DNA from: Ochotona curzoniae
Lineage: Eukaryota > Chordata > Mammalia > Lagomorpha > Ochotonidae
Assembly (NCBI RefSeq): GCF_017591425.1
Contig: NW_024464918.1
Span: 13,080,001-13,144,000 of the forward strand
Length of the DNA: 64,000 bases
Reading direction: 5' to 3'
Shown: one piece after another, positions 1 through 10,370 of the stretch
Position numbering within the stretch: position 1 is the stretch's first letter
Layout: every line of letters starts with the position of its first letter
Translations under genes and position numbers: made by a program
Notes under the pieces: model-generated
The model's input: only the letters and a program-made list of their open reading frames with translations
Database searches by the model: none
Told to the model about the DNA's origin: nothing

Positions 1-440
1 GAAACAGGCGCCAATGTTTTCATGATTAAGCAGCTAATATTATAACACCATAGTATGTTGTGGTGTTTGCTGCAGAGAGGCAGCCTTCAGAGTGTGAGTA
101 TTCTCAGGCCTCACCAAAATACTTGCTTTGGCTAGTGGCCTTGGCTTACTCTTCTCTGGTACCTACTTTTCCAGTTGAGCCAAGGCTGGGCTCAACTGAA
201 AGGAAAAATTCCCAGTTAAAACTTTCCTGGGAATTTGTTGGCTATGAATATGAAATGTTGTCAAAATGTGGTCATTGCATGCCACAAGGACCACAGCAGG
301 TAAAGGCACAGTTCCAATGGTTTGTTTCAAGACTGATTCCTGACACCCAGGTCTATACACTGTGGCAGAGCAGAATAGATTTAGGCTTTCCATTATCTCA
401 TTTCACCTTGATACTTGGCTGTAACTACTTCATCATTTAA
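1..440. other. unassigned unique-looking DNA
   Basis: No repeat or exon recognised. A 126-codon open frame on the plus strand (60-440) has no domain, no splice context and no recognisable similarity, so it is not called as a gene. Confidence 0.4.
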
Positions 441-540
441 CTGGCTTTTTATTGAGCAACTAAAACATGCCTGGTGTTGTACTAGGATTCAGAGAATGAG
501 AAAAAAAGTTTAGATTCTGCATCCAAGAATTTGAGACATA
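441..540 (-). repeat. L2 LINE remnant (possible)
   Basis: The stretch beginning TTATTGAGCAACTAAAACATG and running through the following 60 bases resembles the reverse complement of the L2 3' region (the TTTATTGAGCACCTACTATG type of sequence). It is degraded, and MIR is an alternative because its 3' end carries similar wording. Confidence 0.35.
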
Positions 541-739
541 ATTGCTAGTGTTTCCCCTATTTCTACAGGAAATATTTAACCACTTGCCTGGAATGAGCAC
601 ACGGACAAATTTAACACTAAAGAGCCTGAGGGCAGGAAAAAAAAACTGGAAAATCCAAAGTAAAAGAAAAAAAACATAACTTTTAGATAAGCCTCAGTTG
701 GCATACTCTGTGTATTTTCTTTCAATCTTCTTGAGATTG

Positions 740-850
740 TAGAGATTGTAGCTTGGATCTTGGTTTCTTCTATTTAATTAGCTATGGATATGGCAAATCA
801 CTTCACTTGTCAGAGGCTCGGATTTCTCCTAAGATAGAGATTAGATTCTC
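740..850 (+). repeat. MIR SINE core
   Basis: Reads like the diverged MIR core: TAGCTATGGATATGGCAAATCACTTCACTT corresponds in order to the MIR segment with a tag-ctgtgtgacc-ttgggcaa-gtcactt pattern, and is followed by a diverged version of the cctcagtttcctcatct segment. tRNA-derived ancient SINE, not expected to be active. Confidence 0.45.
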
Positions 851-1039
851 ACACAGTTATTGTCATGTTTAAGCGAGGTGAGCTGGGTAATGAGTGAGTC
901 AGTAAATGTTGGCTCTGGGCTTTCTCCCTGGTCTCCGAATACCCCATAGGACTTGAACTGTGTTGCTCAACTTGCCCAGATTACACACGTCAACTATGTC
1001 TCACTGTTCCCAGGATACAACCCCTAATCATTACAGTGA

Positions 1040-1320
1040 TTCATTAGACCTGAGTGATTTGGCCCCTGTTGGCCAGTTCAATTTTGCACAAGTTCTCCCC
1101 TTATTTCCCAGGCCACTTTCAAGCATTGTCCACTCGCTATAGAAGAATCTTCTCTGGATATACCCTGCCCTCTCTGCCTGGGACACTTCCTCACCCCTGT
1201 CTTGTGAACTACCTTTCCAACATTTAGACCTTGGCTCAACTTCCATATCATTAACAAGTCTTACCTGGACTTTTTCCTCAACAGAGCAATTTGCTCTGGT
1301 TTTCTCAGATTCACTTATCT
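1040..1320 (+). repeat. L2 LINE 3' portion
   Basis: Pyrimidine-rich sequence containing GATTTGGCCCCTGTTGGCCA, CTGCCTGGGACACTTCCTCA and GACCTTGGCTCAACTTCC, in the same order as the L2 coding 3' region (ggcccctgcctacctct, ctgcctggaacgctcttcc, tctcagctcaaatgtcacc). Ancient, with no open frame retained. Confidence 0.5.
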
Positions 1321-1329
1321 AGCCCTGGG

Positions 1330-2690
1330 GCATGCTCATGTAGGGAATTTCACATTGTTTTTATGTCTTATGTTTGAGTTGTCCCTCCTAGATCTAGGTA
1401 CCATGAAGATGACCAATATGTCTCTGGTCAGTAAATTTTCTGTGCCGCTCACAGCACCTGGGGTCCATGCAGCAGTGGGTGTAGAGGACACGAAGGTGTG
1501 AAGAGAACTGTTCCATTGCAGGCAAGGCCGCAAGGAATTTCCTGCTGCATGGCAGGGCCCAGTGGATGTCTCTACAACCATCTGAAGGCAGTTCCACCTC
1601 CCTTTGCATGGACACCAGACCACCCTGCTCAGAATTCTGTAAACTATTCAGGCATTGTTTTGCCATATTGAGTTGGTTTTTACTATCAATGTGAGCTTGG
1701 AAGTTGATGTTGCTGATAAGTCTTGCCAAAGGGTCTTTTAAATTCATGCTGTCTCTGTCTCTGCTGCCCCGCATTTGACCATCCTTGATCTTTAGGTTCC
1801 CCCCTTTCTGTGATGCATTTTCCTTCCTTAACTAATTCAAGATAAAGTTGTAGAATGAGGATTGTAGTAGGAATGTATTATTGATTGATATGCACGGTCT
1901 ATTGAGAACTTCTATTGAGAGCTTTAAGGTGAAACAAATGGCAGAATCATCCTTGGAAACACCCACCAGATCATGACATAAAAAGTCTGGCCCAGAGTTT
2001 GTGACTGCTTCTGTATAAATAAAGGGGACAGCTTTCTTGCATTGCCCATTATGATCCTGAAATTTTAGTGGTCAATTTTTTTTTTCTCTTTATGCCTATT
2101 CCACACACCCTTCTCGAGTTCTGAACTCAGCTGGAGCTGAATTCTGGCAAGTAAGTGCCTATTATTGAATGATTAAATGGAGTCTGTTATCCAATAGCCA
2201 GCACCAATGAGTGAAAGCTTCCTAAGCACCTGGATGATGCGTTTCTTTCCATGGTGCTCATAGTGGCTACTTTCTCCACACCCTATACCCTGCCCCAGTT
2301 ACACATACGGTTCTCTGACCTTTACAGAAGGTTCATAAACAGCCTGGATGAGTTACATACCATCCACGTCACTTCTCAGGCTGTCATTTGTTCCCTTTCT
2401 ACAGCAAGTCTATCAATCTGGTCTAGTCCCAAATGCCATCATCCCCAGAACATCTCCCCTGGTCTCCCTTTCCCACCAGTAAGATATTCATCCATTCTAT
2501 CCTCTTGGGAAAATATGAAGCTGGCTTTCTTCTCTCCTTGCAAATGCAGACGCCTGTGTGCTGGGTTGTTGGCTTGGCTAGAGACCTGGCACTGCCTTCT
2601 TGTGGCTTCTCATCATCCCGGTGACTTTGCTTGTATGGATACAGGGATAATGAAAATAATACCATTCTTCAATCCCACCACCAATCATTC
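1330..2690. other. unassigned DNA
   Basis: No repeat recognised with confidence. Open frames on the minus strand (1394-1774, 126 codons) and plus strand (2251-2706, 151 codons) have no recognisable domain and no convincing flanking splice sites, and are treated as chance. Parts of 2260-2480 are pyrimidine-rich and could be eroded L2. Confidence 0.4.
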
Positions 2691-2699
2691 ACCCCTCGG

Positions 2700-2990
2700 G
2701 ACTTAGGCACAGTCTCTGAAATTCTTCCCTGCTCTGCCTTGGGCATTGCTGCATAGCTTCCAGGCCTTGGCTGCAAGCATCTTCCCAAGGCCAGACCTTG
2801 CACTGCCTGGGGCACATTATGTTCTCCCTGTGTGTTACAGCTTCCTCTAGCAGCCTCGTGCAGCCTTTCTCATGCCTAGTTTACCACTCATTCTCCCTGC
2901 TAGACTATGTCCTTCACTGTGTGCTAGTCTTATCTGACCTATAGCAGGTATTTAATAATACTTGATGGAACAAGTAACCGAGTAAAGGTT
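2700..2990 (+). repeat. L2 LINE 3' end (possible)
   Basis: The last 130 bases (CTCCCTGCTAGACTATG ... ATAGCAGGTATTTAATAATA) follow the layout of the L2 3' terminus: a tagactgtaagctcc-type stretch, then an agtaggcactcaataaat-type end. The first half is weaker. Confidence 0.35.
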
Positions 2991-3229
2991 GTGTTAGTCA
3001 CTTTGGCAACCTTCCACCTGTTTCCTTTGTCACTGAAGTATTCACATAGTGAGATTCAACACTGTTGGGGGACTATGGAGAGGGACGGAATGGAACTCCT
3101 CTAGTTAAATACTTGCCAGCAATTTCCAATGAGCTTTGCAGTGCTAGCAATGGGTACACAGTGTTAATCAATCCACCCGTTTACTAAGCAGACCCATAGA
3201 GCTGATGGGGTAACTGGTGCATGCTTCTG

Positions 3230-3345
3230 GAAGACCCCTTTCACTCTTAGGAAGGCAGAGGTGAATGATGTCATCTACTTTCAGAGCTGTTCTGAGGATT
3301 AAGTCAGTTCTGACCCTTAGGGCATCTGGTACATGCAGGACATTA
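3230..3345 (+). repeat. MIR 3' part (possible)
   Basis: CAGAGCTGTTCTGAGGATTA followed by AGGGCATCTGGTACATGCAG resembles the MIR 3' half (gttgtgaggattaaatgag ... agtgcctggcacatagtag). Strongly diverged. Confidence 0.3.
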
Positions 3346-3459
3346 TAGACATGTAAACTACTGTTCTTCCCTCTCCTGCGTGTCTCCTTTGAGTTTCCTT
3401 CCTCTCCAAATTGCCAAGGACGGGCTCCCAGCTCCAAGAACTGGAACCCAGGCAGTGCC

Positions 3460-3790
3460 AAGTCGGAGCAGGCACGGGTCTGGAAGACTCACAGCTCACA
3501 CCCTATCCGCACCATCGTCTTCTCCCTGATGCTTTCGAGACATACCTGGCGGCTGCCGCGCACCCCAGGCGCCACTGCCTCCACCGTTGGTCCTGCACAG
3601 CCAGAGCTCGTGGCAGTTTCCTCTGTGGGCGGTGAGTCACTGCCTCCCTTTTTTTAGCAGCAGCGCTAGCTGTGCATCATAATTCACCGTGGCTCCCAAG
3701 AGCCCGGCTGCTGCCGCCTTTGCGGACGTCAGTGCAGGGGAGTAGGGCATTTGGGCGGGGCGGGAATGGCGACTCCCAGCCCACATTTGC
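3460..3790 (+). promoter_or_regulatory. CpG-rich tract with GC box, CRE-like and AP-1 sites
   Basis: This is the most CpG-dense stretch noticed in the window (about twenty CpGs in some 320 bases by eye), set in CpG-poor surroundings and not made of SINE sequence. It holds a double GC box GGGCGGGGCGGG (3753-3764), a CRE-like GACGTCA (3725-3731) and an AP-1 TGAGTCA (3633-3639). GGTGAGT at 3631-3637 would also serve as a strong 5' splice donor, so a non-coding first exon ending near 3631 is conceivable. No downstream exon is visible. It could equally be an isolated regulatory island or an eroded GC-rich repeat. Confidence 0.3.
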
Positions 3791-4300
3791 TGACTACTGT
3801 CCTGCTGGACTGATGAATGCTCTCAAACGGGGGAGCTCTCCCAGGAAATTCACCTCTACAGGCAGCCTTAGAATTGAGGAGGGACAGACTGTGGGTACAG
3901 AGAACAAAACCCAAGGTGCAGCCATCTGTGCGCCATCCACCCATCCGTTCACTTCCCCGTTGCTTTCCTCATTCCTCCACCTGCCCATTCCCCCACTCAG
4001 CTGCTTGCCTTCTCATCCAGGCATTTGACACAAAGAGTCACTTAATGGCCTTCTTTCTAGTCACCCATCAATAATCCACTGTTTAGTTTACTTCTGTCTG
4101 ATCACTCTTCCATCCATCTATCTTCATTCATTCACTTCAACTACCATCTGTTATGCTGGATGCTGAAATACAAAGAAACTTGCGCAGCAGAATCCTATTA
4201 CAGGAGGATGATAATAGTAATTATAATAGAATAAAAACAGTAATAATTGCAATAATTAAGAGTTGGGTAATAATCTGTTATTGTAGGATAGCAATGGTGG
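3791..4300. other. unassigned DNA
   Basis: Contains degenerate CATC/CATT-rich stretches (about 3930-3960 and 4110-4140) and an AT-rich interval with scattered ATAAT units (4200-4290). No element or exon recognised. Confidence 0.4.
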
Positions 4301-4399
4301 TAGTGAGTAATGTTCATTGAGCATGATTTCCAAGCACAGTTCTAAGCTTTTCACAGGAAGAATTTCACTGGAAACTCACAAGCCTGGGAGGCAGGTACA

Positions 4400-4488
4400 G
4401 GTTGGGTATCCTGTATTTGAAATGCTTGGGGCCAGAAGTGCTTCCAGTTTCAAAGACTTTACAGTTTTGAAATATGTGTGTAGACTGT
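4400..4488 (+). mobile_element. MER2/Tigger-type DNA transposon, 5' terminus
   Basis: Begins CAGGTTGGGTATCCTGTATT directly after a TA (the target preference of Tigger-like Tc1/mariner elements) and continues GAAATGCTTGGGGCCAGAAGTGCTTCCAG, which follows the MER2 5' end. Stops after about 88 bases. Non-autonomous and inactive. Family call is from memory of the MER2 consensus. Confidence 0.55.
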
Positions 4489-4562
4489 GCAGATTAAGCA
4501 TCTCTAATCTGATCATCCCAAATCTAAAATACTCCAAACTCCTAAACTTTTTGAGGGCTTGA
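4489..4562 (-). mobile_element. MER2/Tigger-type DNA transposon, 3' terminus in reverse
   Basis: CAGATTAAGCATCTCTAATC followed by CCAAATCTAAAATACTCC and AAACTTTTTGAG is the reverse complement of the MER2 3' end. It starts immediately after the preceding MER2-like 5' fragment, so two outer termini lie head to tail with no internal sequence. Confidence 0.5.
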
Positions 4563-4679
4563 GTTTCAGATCTTGGAGGATTATTATTATATCTACTTTT
4601 CAGAGGTTCGTGGGACTTGGAAAATGTTAAGCTAGTAAATGGCCAGACACAATCAGAAGCTAGACTGACTTTAAAAAAT

Positions 4680-4850
4680 GGTGTCTCCAGTCTCTTATCA
4701 GCTGGCAGTGGTGACCTGGGAAAAGTAACAGATCATACAAGAGAATGGATTAGATCATTAATGCTGTCTCTCCAAGCCTCAGGTTTCTTTTGTGTAAAAA
4801 TGAGGACAGTTTTCTTGGATAGTGTGAACACTCAGCCCAGCTAACACTGA
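4680..4850 (+). repeat. MIR SINE remnant
   Basis: GTGGTGACCTGGGAAAAGTAAC and CTCTCCAAGCCTCAGGTTTC, followed by AAAAATGAGGACAG, match the MIR core order (gtgaccttgggcaagt, cctctgagcctcagtttcc, aaaatgaggat). A separate copy from the interrupted reverse MIR just upstream. Confidence 0.4.
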
Positions 4851-4924
4851 CAAGGTCTGATTCATCTGAGAAACTTATTACTAGCCCACATTTGGAAGTA
4901 AGAGTGGTATCCAGAGAATGAGAC

Positions 4925-4950
4925 ATTATTATTATTTATTATTATTATCC
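4925..4950. repeat. (ATT)n simple repeat
   Basis: ATT trinucleotides with one irregularity over about 26 bases. Confidence 0.8.
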
Positions 4951-5639
4951 TTGCTAATTAAATAGCCATTATAAATAATCAAAAAGAAATCTGGTAATTT
5001 CAGTATCGAGAAATAGCAGCTAACATATTGCCTCTCATTCTTCAAAACATTTACTTCTCAAATGTGTTTCTTCATTATAAAAATTGTATATTTTATAATT
5101 AATCTCCTTAAAAGGTGCCAGAGAGAGAAAACAAGCTGTCACCTTGGTGACACTTTTTCACCTCCCTTCCTCCTTCTCCAAACTGGTAAGAATTGGAGAC
5201 ACAGAATCTAATCAAGCAACTTTATGTAGAAGCGATGTATGACTCAATCGTTGAAAAGTATTTATTTTGTTGTTTTTGCTAGAGTGTTCTTATTAAATAG
5301 TTTGAGTTTGTTGGTAGGTTGAATAGAAAATTTAACAGTCTTTAGGTCAAGTTTCCAAGAAGCCAACCCTGGAAACTGCAGCACAGACTTGGACCACCAA
5401 AGGAGTGACCGAATGAGGAAATGGCTCTCTTGGCAAAAACAAACATAAAAACTAAAACCAGAGTCCAAAAGGACCCATATACACACAAAACCCCCAAACC
5501 AAAGCCTATCTTTGCATGAAACTATAAAAACCTCTCTAGCCAAAACAAACCACTGTGAGAAAACTTAGGATCAAGGAACAGAGAAATAGATTGCACCTAA
5601 TAAAGGGAGGAGTGATAACATCACCCTACAAAGGTCAAA
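4951..5639. other. unassigned AT-rich DNA
   Basis: No repeat or exon recognised. A 93-codon minus-strand frame (5262-5543) is low-complexity and rich in Phe and Leu, and is not supported as coding. Confidence 0.4.
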
Positions 5640-6110
5640 GATTCAGGGAGAGGAGTGGAATTCACACCAATTTTGCCTCCAAAGCATCAGGAAAGGCTCC
5701 TTGGAGGAAATGGTAACTGAGCTAGAGTTGAAAGAAAAATTAAGGTTAGGTGGAGGGGTAACATGTTCATGGTGGGAATGATTGCAAAATCGGTATATCA
5801 GCCCCAAAACATCCAAAGCCTATCTAGGAATTTCTCACAGTTTCATTTAATTAACTGTGGTGGAGATTTTTTTTTCCCCCACAAAGAGACAGTTGAACAT
5901 TTATAACATCATTAATGAGCCATACAACATTATCAACTTAAAAATCAGCTTAGCCTGCTATAGATTGTTTTCAATTTCAAGTTCCACCTGTGGTCACCAT
6001 GACCGGGCTGCACCAAACGATACTGACTTCCCTCACTCTTAAGAGGCTAAGAGTGCAAGGGAGAGAAGCAGAAAAGGTTGGAAAGGGAGTAGAGAATCAG
6101 ATCATGAAGG
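5640..6110 (-). repeat. L2 LINE fragments (reverse), with an unassigned middle
   Basis: 5640-5790 (CATCAGGAAAGGCTCCTTGG, then GTAACTGAGCTAGAGTTGAAAG) resembles reverse L2 (agggaaggcctctctgagga, gacatttgagctgagacctg). AGAATCAGATCATGAAGGACCTT near 6100 resembles the L2 segment reading gccagatcatgtagggcctt. About 250 bases between them (5790-6040) are not L2-like and may be an insertion. Confidence 0.4.
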
Positions 6111-6289
6111 ACCTTCCAATTACATCAATAGAGACTGCTTTTCTTTATTCTCCAAGAATTCTTTTTGTCAGGATTGTTAATAAATGTGTTGGCTTTCCCT
6201 TTACATGGAGCAGTTTTTCAGCTGTCTTGAGAGCGATTGGGTATTGCTGAATTCAGTTGTGACATTAACTACACAACTCAGACCTGAGT

Positions 6290-7290
6290 TAGTAGCTCAG
6301 ATCTCGGGCTGAGGGCACAGTCTTACAAGACTGTCTACTGCTCCAGACACCAGTTACAAGGCTCAGGGCATGACCTGTTCTTCTGACCTGTTGGCTAGCA
6401 GCCCAAGTTTTCCATGGTTCCATCCACGGTTTTGATGATTTACTAAAATGGCTCACATTGACTTACCCTTGCAGGTTATTATGAAGGACAAAACTTGGGA
6501 ATAGCCAAATGGAAGAGAGGCATACGGCAATGGAGGGGAATTGGGATGAGGGTGCCTGGGGACATCTGGGCCCTCTCTGAGTATACCACTCTCCCAATGT
6601 ATCAATGCATTCCTCAATTTGGAGGCTTCATTATACAGGTATGATTGAGGACAACTTTACTTATTGGAGATTGAGCTCAGTCTCCCTGGAGGTCACAAGC
6701 TGAAGCTGAGAGCTCCAAATTTGTTTTCTTAAAGATTTATTTATTCTCACTGGAAAGGCAGATTTACAGATAGGGAGGGATAGAGGAAAGTGGAGGGAGG
6801 GAGGGAAGGAAGGAGAGAGAGAGAGATCTTTCATCCACTGGCTAACTCACAAAATGGCCTCAATGACCAGCACTGAGTCAATCTTAAGTCAGGGGTCAGG
6901 AGCCTCCTTTGAGTCTCCCACAGTATAAGGTTCAGAGGCTTTGAGCCATTCTCTGCTGCTCTTCTAGACCACAAGCAGGCAGCTGGATGGGAAGTGGAGC
7001 AGTGACTATATGAAATGGTACCAAATTAGCTAGCTGAGCTACAGCACCAGCCCTGAGCTCTAAATTTCTAATCACAGGGTTGGTGAATCCTTTTCCTCCT
7101 CCAAAATTCATCTCATCAGCATACACTCAGGTGTGATTGATGTATTCTACTATATGACTATCCCCAAAATGCTCCTCTCACTGCTAAAACTAAAGAAATC
7201 CAAGAATTTCAGGAGCCCTGTGTCGGAAGCCTACTAATTTTAGGGCCCAACACCAGAAAGGTATTTTGATTAGATCACAATATCATAATT
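6290..7290 (+). repeat. ancient eutherian interspersed repeat, split by a CSINE
   Basis: Left part 6290-6723 (ACTAAAATGGCTCACATTGAC, TTATTATGAAGGACAAAACT, GGAATAGCCAAATGGAAGAG, GGAGGCTTCATTATACAG) and right part 7055-7290 (CTAATCACAGGGTTGG, CATCTCATCAGCATACACTC, AGGAGCCCTGTG, ATCACAATATCA) are consecutive parts of a dispersed repeat that I recall from other eutherian genomes but cannot name safely. It is probably an LTR-retrotransposon (MaLR/ERVL) internal or LTR piece. Confidence 0.45.
6724..7054 (-). mobile_element. CSINE (lagomorph tRNA-derived SINE)
   Basis: Starts with the reversed tail (TTAAAGATTTATTTATTC) and a GGAAAGGCAGATTTACAG motif, then a GGAGGGA/GAGA-rich stretch, and ends with the reversed 5' end (CAGCTGGATGGGAAGTGGAGC ... 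CTACAGCACCAGCCC). Flanked by an imperfect target-site duplication: GAGCTCCAAATTTG at 6710-6723 and GAGCTCTAAATTTC at 7055-7068. Moderately diverged. Confidence 0.85.
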
Positions 7291-7299
7291 AAGGGCCAG

Positions 7300-7615
7300 A
7301 TTCCAATCTTGGCAGTGACAATGCTGGTATTGAGGGAACTCTAGGAATTTTAGCAAGACTTAACATCTGTGTTTTCACTAAAACATTCTGGACAGCAAGC
7401 AGGACAGATGAGAGGAGCCTAGCTAAGAGATGAGAATAGTGGGGAATGTAGTGCTAAATCAGATTAGAAATCATGCTGCCTCAATTGAAAGCACCAGGAG
7501 CAGAGTTTATTTGCCAATTATTATTAACAGTTGATAGGATTTACTCATGGAATCAAGGAGGCTCTGTTACTGGATGGCATGATGGGCAGTGGTCCATCAT
7601 GACCACAGAAACACC
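7300..7615. other. unassigned DNA
   Basis: Nothing recognised apart from ordinary AT-rich sequence. Confidence 0.4.
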
Positions 7616-7919
7616 TTGTTGGGGTGGTAGGCAGAATATTGCCCCCCAAATATGTCCACATCCTAGTTCCAAGAACCTGGACTAGATTACCTTACAAAGC
7701 AAATGGAGCACTGCATATGTGATTCTATTTCATGAGTAAGGAGATGATGATGATGATGATTACATGGATGGACCCAGAAAAATCATATGAGTCCTTGTAA
7801 GAGGGAAGCAGAAGACTGAGTCAGGGAAGATGTGACAACAGAAGGCCAGGACAGAGTCAGGCAGGGCCATGAGCCCAGAAGGGAATGTGGCTCCAGACTG
7901 GGAAACATTAAGAAAGAAC

Positions 7920-8275
7920 TGGTGTTGTGGCAAAGAGGTTGAAGCTACAACATACTATATCCAGATCCTGTATGTACTCTTGTTTGTGTCATGGATGCTC
8001 TAGTTTAGATCAACACTCTGTTAATGAACTGGAAAAGCAGTGGAAGATGGCCCCAAGCTGTAGGATCTCTGATATTCATGTGGGAGACCTGTGCGAAGTT
8101 CCCAACTCATGTTTTTGCTTGACCCAGCTCTGGCTGTTGCAAGTCTTTACAGAGTAAACCAGTGGATACATGTGCTCTTTTTCTAACTCTTGCTTTCAAA
8201 TATATACATATATAATACATATATATTTATATGTATATATGCATATATATGTATACTTTATATATGTATTAAAAG
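7920..8275 (+). mobile_element. CSINE, diverged, with AT-rich tail
   Basis: Diverged 5' end (GGTGTTGTGGCAAAGAGGTTGA), core CAGTGGAAGATGGCCCC and ATGTGGGAGACCTG, and a 3' end near CAAATATATACATAT where the usual AATAAATAAATCTT tail has been replaced by a TA-rich array. Inserted into the MLT1 LTR described separately. Confidence 0.7.
8198..8272. repeat. (TA)n / TATATG microsatellite
   Basis: About 75 bases of alternating TA with CA/TG interruptions, occupying the tail position of a CSINE. Contains several self-complementary TATATA stretches. Confidence 0.85.
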
Positions 8276-8455
8276 TAAGAAGGTTGTTTCTCATCTGAAG
8301 CCTACAAAGGCATGCAGCCCTGCTGAAGTCTATTTTTGTCTATTGAGACTCATTCAGGTCTCTGTCCTCTAAAAAGATAACAAATTTGTTTTAAACTATT
8401 AAGTTGTGGAGATTTGTGGCAGTGAGAATAGGGAACCAATAAAAACAATCTTACG

Positions 8456-9760
8456 GGAAATCCAGGCAGGATTTATGGGAGCTGAGCAGAAAGCATTCCG
8501 CATGAGCTAGAGACAATAGGGTCATTGGCATGTTGATTGGACAATGGCAATGGCTCTCCCAGCAAGGCAGGATACAGCAACAGAAGACAATATCTACACG
8601 GGCTCAAATCAAAGGTCACTTCTGAAAGAAAATAAGGAGCATCTGCAGAACTATAAGGAAATCCCATATTGGGAAATCCAAGAGTACAAAGTCAAGATGG
8701 AGACGCTCCCTGACATCCAATAACAGGACTCAAATTTTCTGTAGGATTTGACGTCATGGGTGTGATACTGCTGAAAACAGTTTTAGAGGTTAAACAGGAG
8801 TAGCACCAGCCTGGCTACAGGGAGGAAGCAGCAAGAGATGCAGAAATAGCAGCAAAGGAAGACAGTTACCTTAGATCACCAACCTTAGTGGGGAAGAGGA
8901 GACACAGTAATAGCAAGAAATGGCTGAAGATCCAAGAATGGCATTGTTTCCTCTTGTTTTTCTTGAGATAAGAGAATGTGATGAGGTTTGATTGCCTCTG
9001 GAATGGAAGATAGAGTTTAGGGGTGCTTGAAGATGAAAAACAGGGTCAGCTTCCTGAGGAGTGTGTTGGGTGGATGAGATCCAAAGTGAAGTTCAAATAT
9101 CAGGTTTAATAGTAGGTGTGTGGAAGACAGAATCTTCTTGAGGGCTGGTGGGAAGAAGGCAAAGGAGATCTAGGGAGCAAGCAGAGGTGCAGTTGGACGA
9201 CTACTTTCTATGTACTGATCAGAATGCTCAGACATTTCAGGACAATTCCTTCCCACCTATGCCATGCAGGTCATGAACAGAGATTTCGGAAGGAGCAAAC
9301 ATGTTAGGATAATGGGCAGTGGCCCACCAGAGAACACATAACTGAAAAGAATTTTTTCTCTTCGGAACCATAACAGCACCACGTGTAGACATTGCCATAC
9401 TGGGACAGACCTACGATCCACATAAGCTGATGTTTTGCTGCCAACGCATGTCCCAGGGGATGGGCACCCAGAGGGAACAGACATGCTGTACCCTCCCTTG
9501 ATGTGAGTTAATCGACAGAGAACCCATTTTCTCAGTGACGTCAACCACAAAGGTTAGGTATATCCCAGCACCTATTTATGGCTCAGTTATGCATAAATAT
9601 ACCCAAATCCTCTCCAGCTGTCTGCACTATCCCCCTTGGGGTTATGTGTGTTGCATTAGCTTATTTCCTACCATGTGACCCAAAATCATTACAAAAAAAA
9701 AAAAAGCTCTGTTTTAAGCCTTTTTGAGCTTTCCAAAATGACTTTTTTTTTTAACTCCCT
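8456..9760. other. unassigned DNA, possible eroded L2 at 8930-9110
   Basis: Purine-rich sequence around 8930-9110 (AGAATGTGATGAGGTTTGATTG ... GTGTTGGGTGGATGAG) has the feel of reverse L2, but no ordered series of matches could be confirmed. A run of 13 A lies near 9692-9704. No exon seen. Confidence 0.35.
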
Positions 9761-10370
9761 AGGCAATACGGTGAATAATGCAAATAAAGACCATTTGGCA
9801 CATTAGAACCCCAGAAACATCATAAATGGCTCATCAAGACTGGTGATGATGAGGAGGATGATAAACATAAGGATGTCTGAATCCTTGTGAACTGCTTCCT
9901 CTGTGTCATCCTTCCCATTTCACTGAAGGCCAAACTAAGGAGGGCTCAACCACTTGATAAAGGAGACCCAAGAGGAGATTACAGGTTGGAGAGCAGTTCA
10001 CAAACAAGCTTAAACTCGAAGTGTGGGCCAGACACTTTAAGAAGCAATTCTTGGAGATACCCTCCCCTTCCTATAACCAACTGACTGTACTTGCAATAGC
10101 GGGGGATCTGAACCCAACTCATGCAAGCCTTGAGCCCAACAAGTCTGACACAGATGTTCAGGTCTAGCAACAAAGAGATTCATCTTATTTATTCTACCCT
10201 CGTGATGGAAATAGCCCAAAAAATGTCCTGGTGCTTACTAAGCTATTTCCTAGCCAAAGCCAGCCAGAGAATGTTAATTATCTTGTGCTTTTTTTCCCCT
10301 TCACAATGAATTATTGACTTCCAGAGCACACTATCTTTAACTGTGAAGTGTTTCAGGATGAGCAGGTTAT
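9761..10370. other. unassigned DNA
   Basis: No convincing repeat. 9880-9990 (CCCATTTCACTGAAGGCCAAACT) is faintly MIR-like in reverse orientation. Short open frames here have no support. Confidence 0.35.

Larger units (their letters stand above)
4306..4670 (-). repeat. MIR SINE interrupted by MER2-like sequence
   Basis: Left arm 4306-4399 reads as reverse MIR (TTCATTGAGCATGATTTCCAAGCACAGTTCTAAGC, then GGGAGGCAGGTAC). The reverse-MIR order resumes at about 4565 with TTATTATTATATCTACTTTTCAGAGG, then AAGCTAGTAAATGGCCAGA. The two arms abut logically at the MIR position ggtaggtac/tattattat, so the 165 bases between them were inserted into an existing MIR. Confidence 0.5.
7620..8455 (+). mobile_element. 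MLT1-type MaLR LTR, split by a CSINE
   Basis: Left part 7620-7919: GCCCCCCAAATATGTCCACA, TAGATTACCTTACAAAGC and AGTCCTTGTAAGAGGGAAGC follow the MLT1 LTR in order. Right part 8276-8455: TGCAGCCCTGCTGA, ATTGAGACTCATT, AGATAACAAATTTGTTTTAA and AGTTGTGGAGATTTGTG follow the MLT1 3' end. The two halves are collinear once the CSINE between them is ignored. Solitary LTR of an ancient ERVL-MaLR retrotransposon. A short GAT trinucleotide run (7746-7761) lies inside. Confidence 0.75.

Noticed and set aside
1394..1774. 126-codon minus-strand frame that looked protein-like
   Set aside because: No family could be named, no splice sites, poly(A) or retrocopy signature fits, and a frame of this length is expected by chance in 64 kb.
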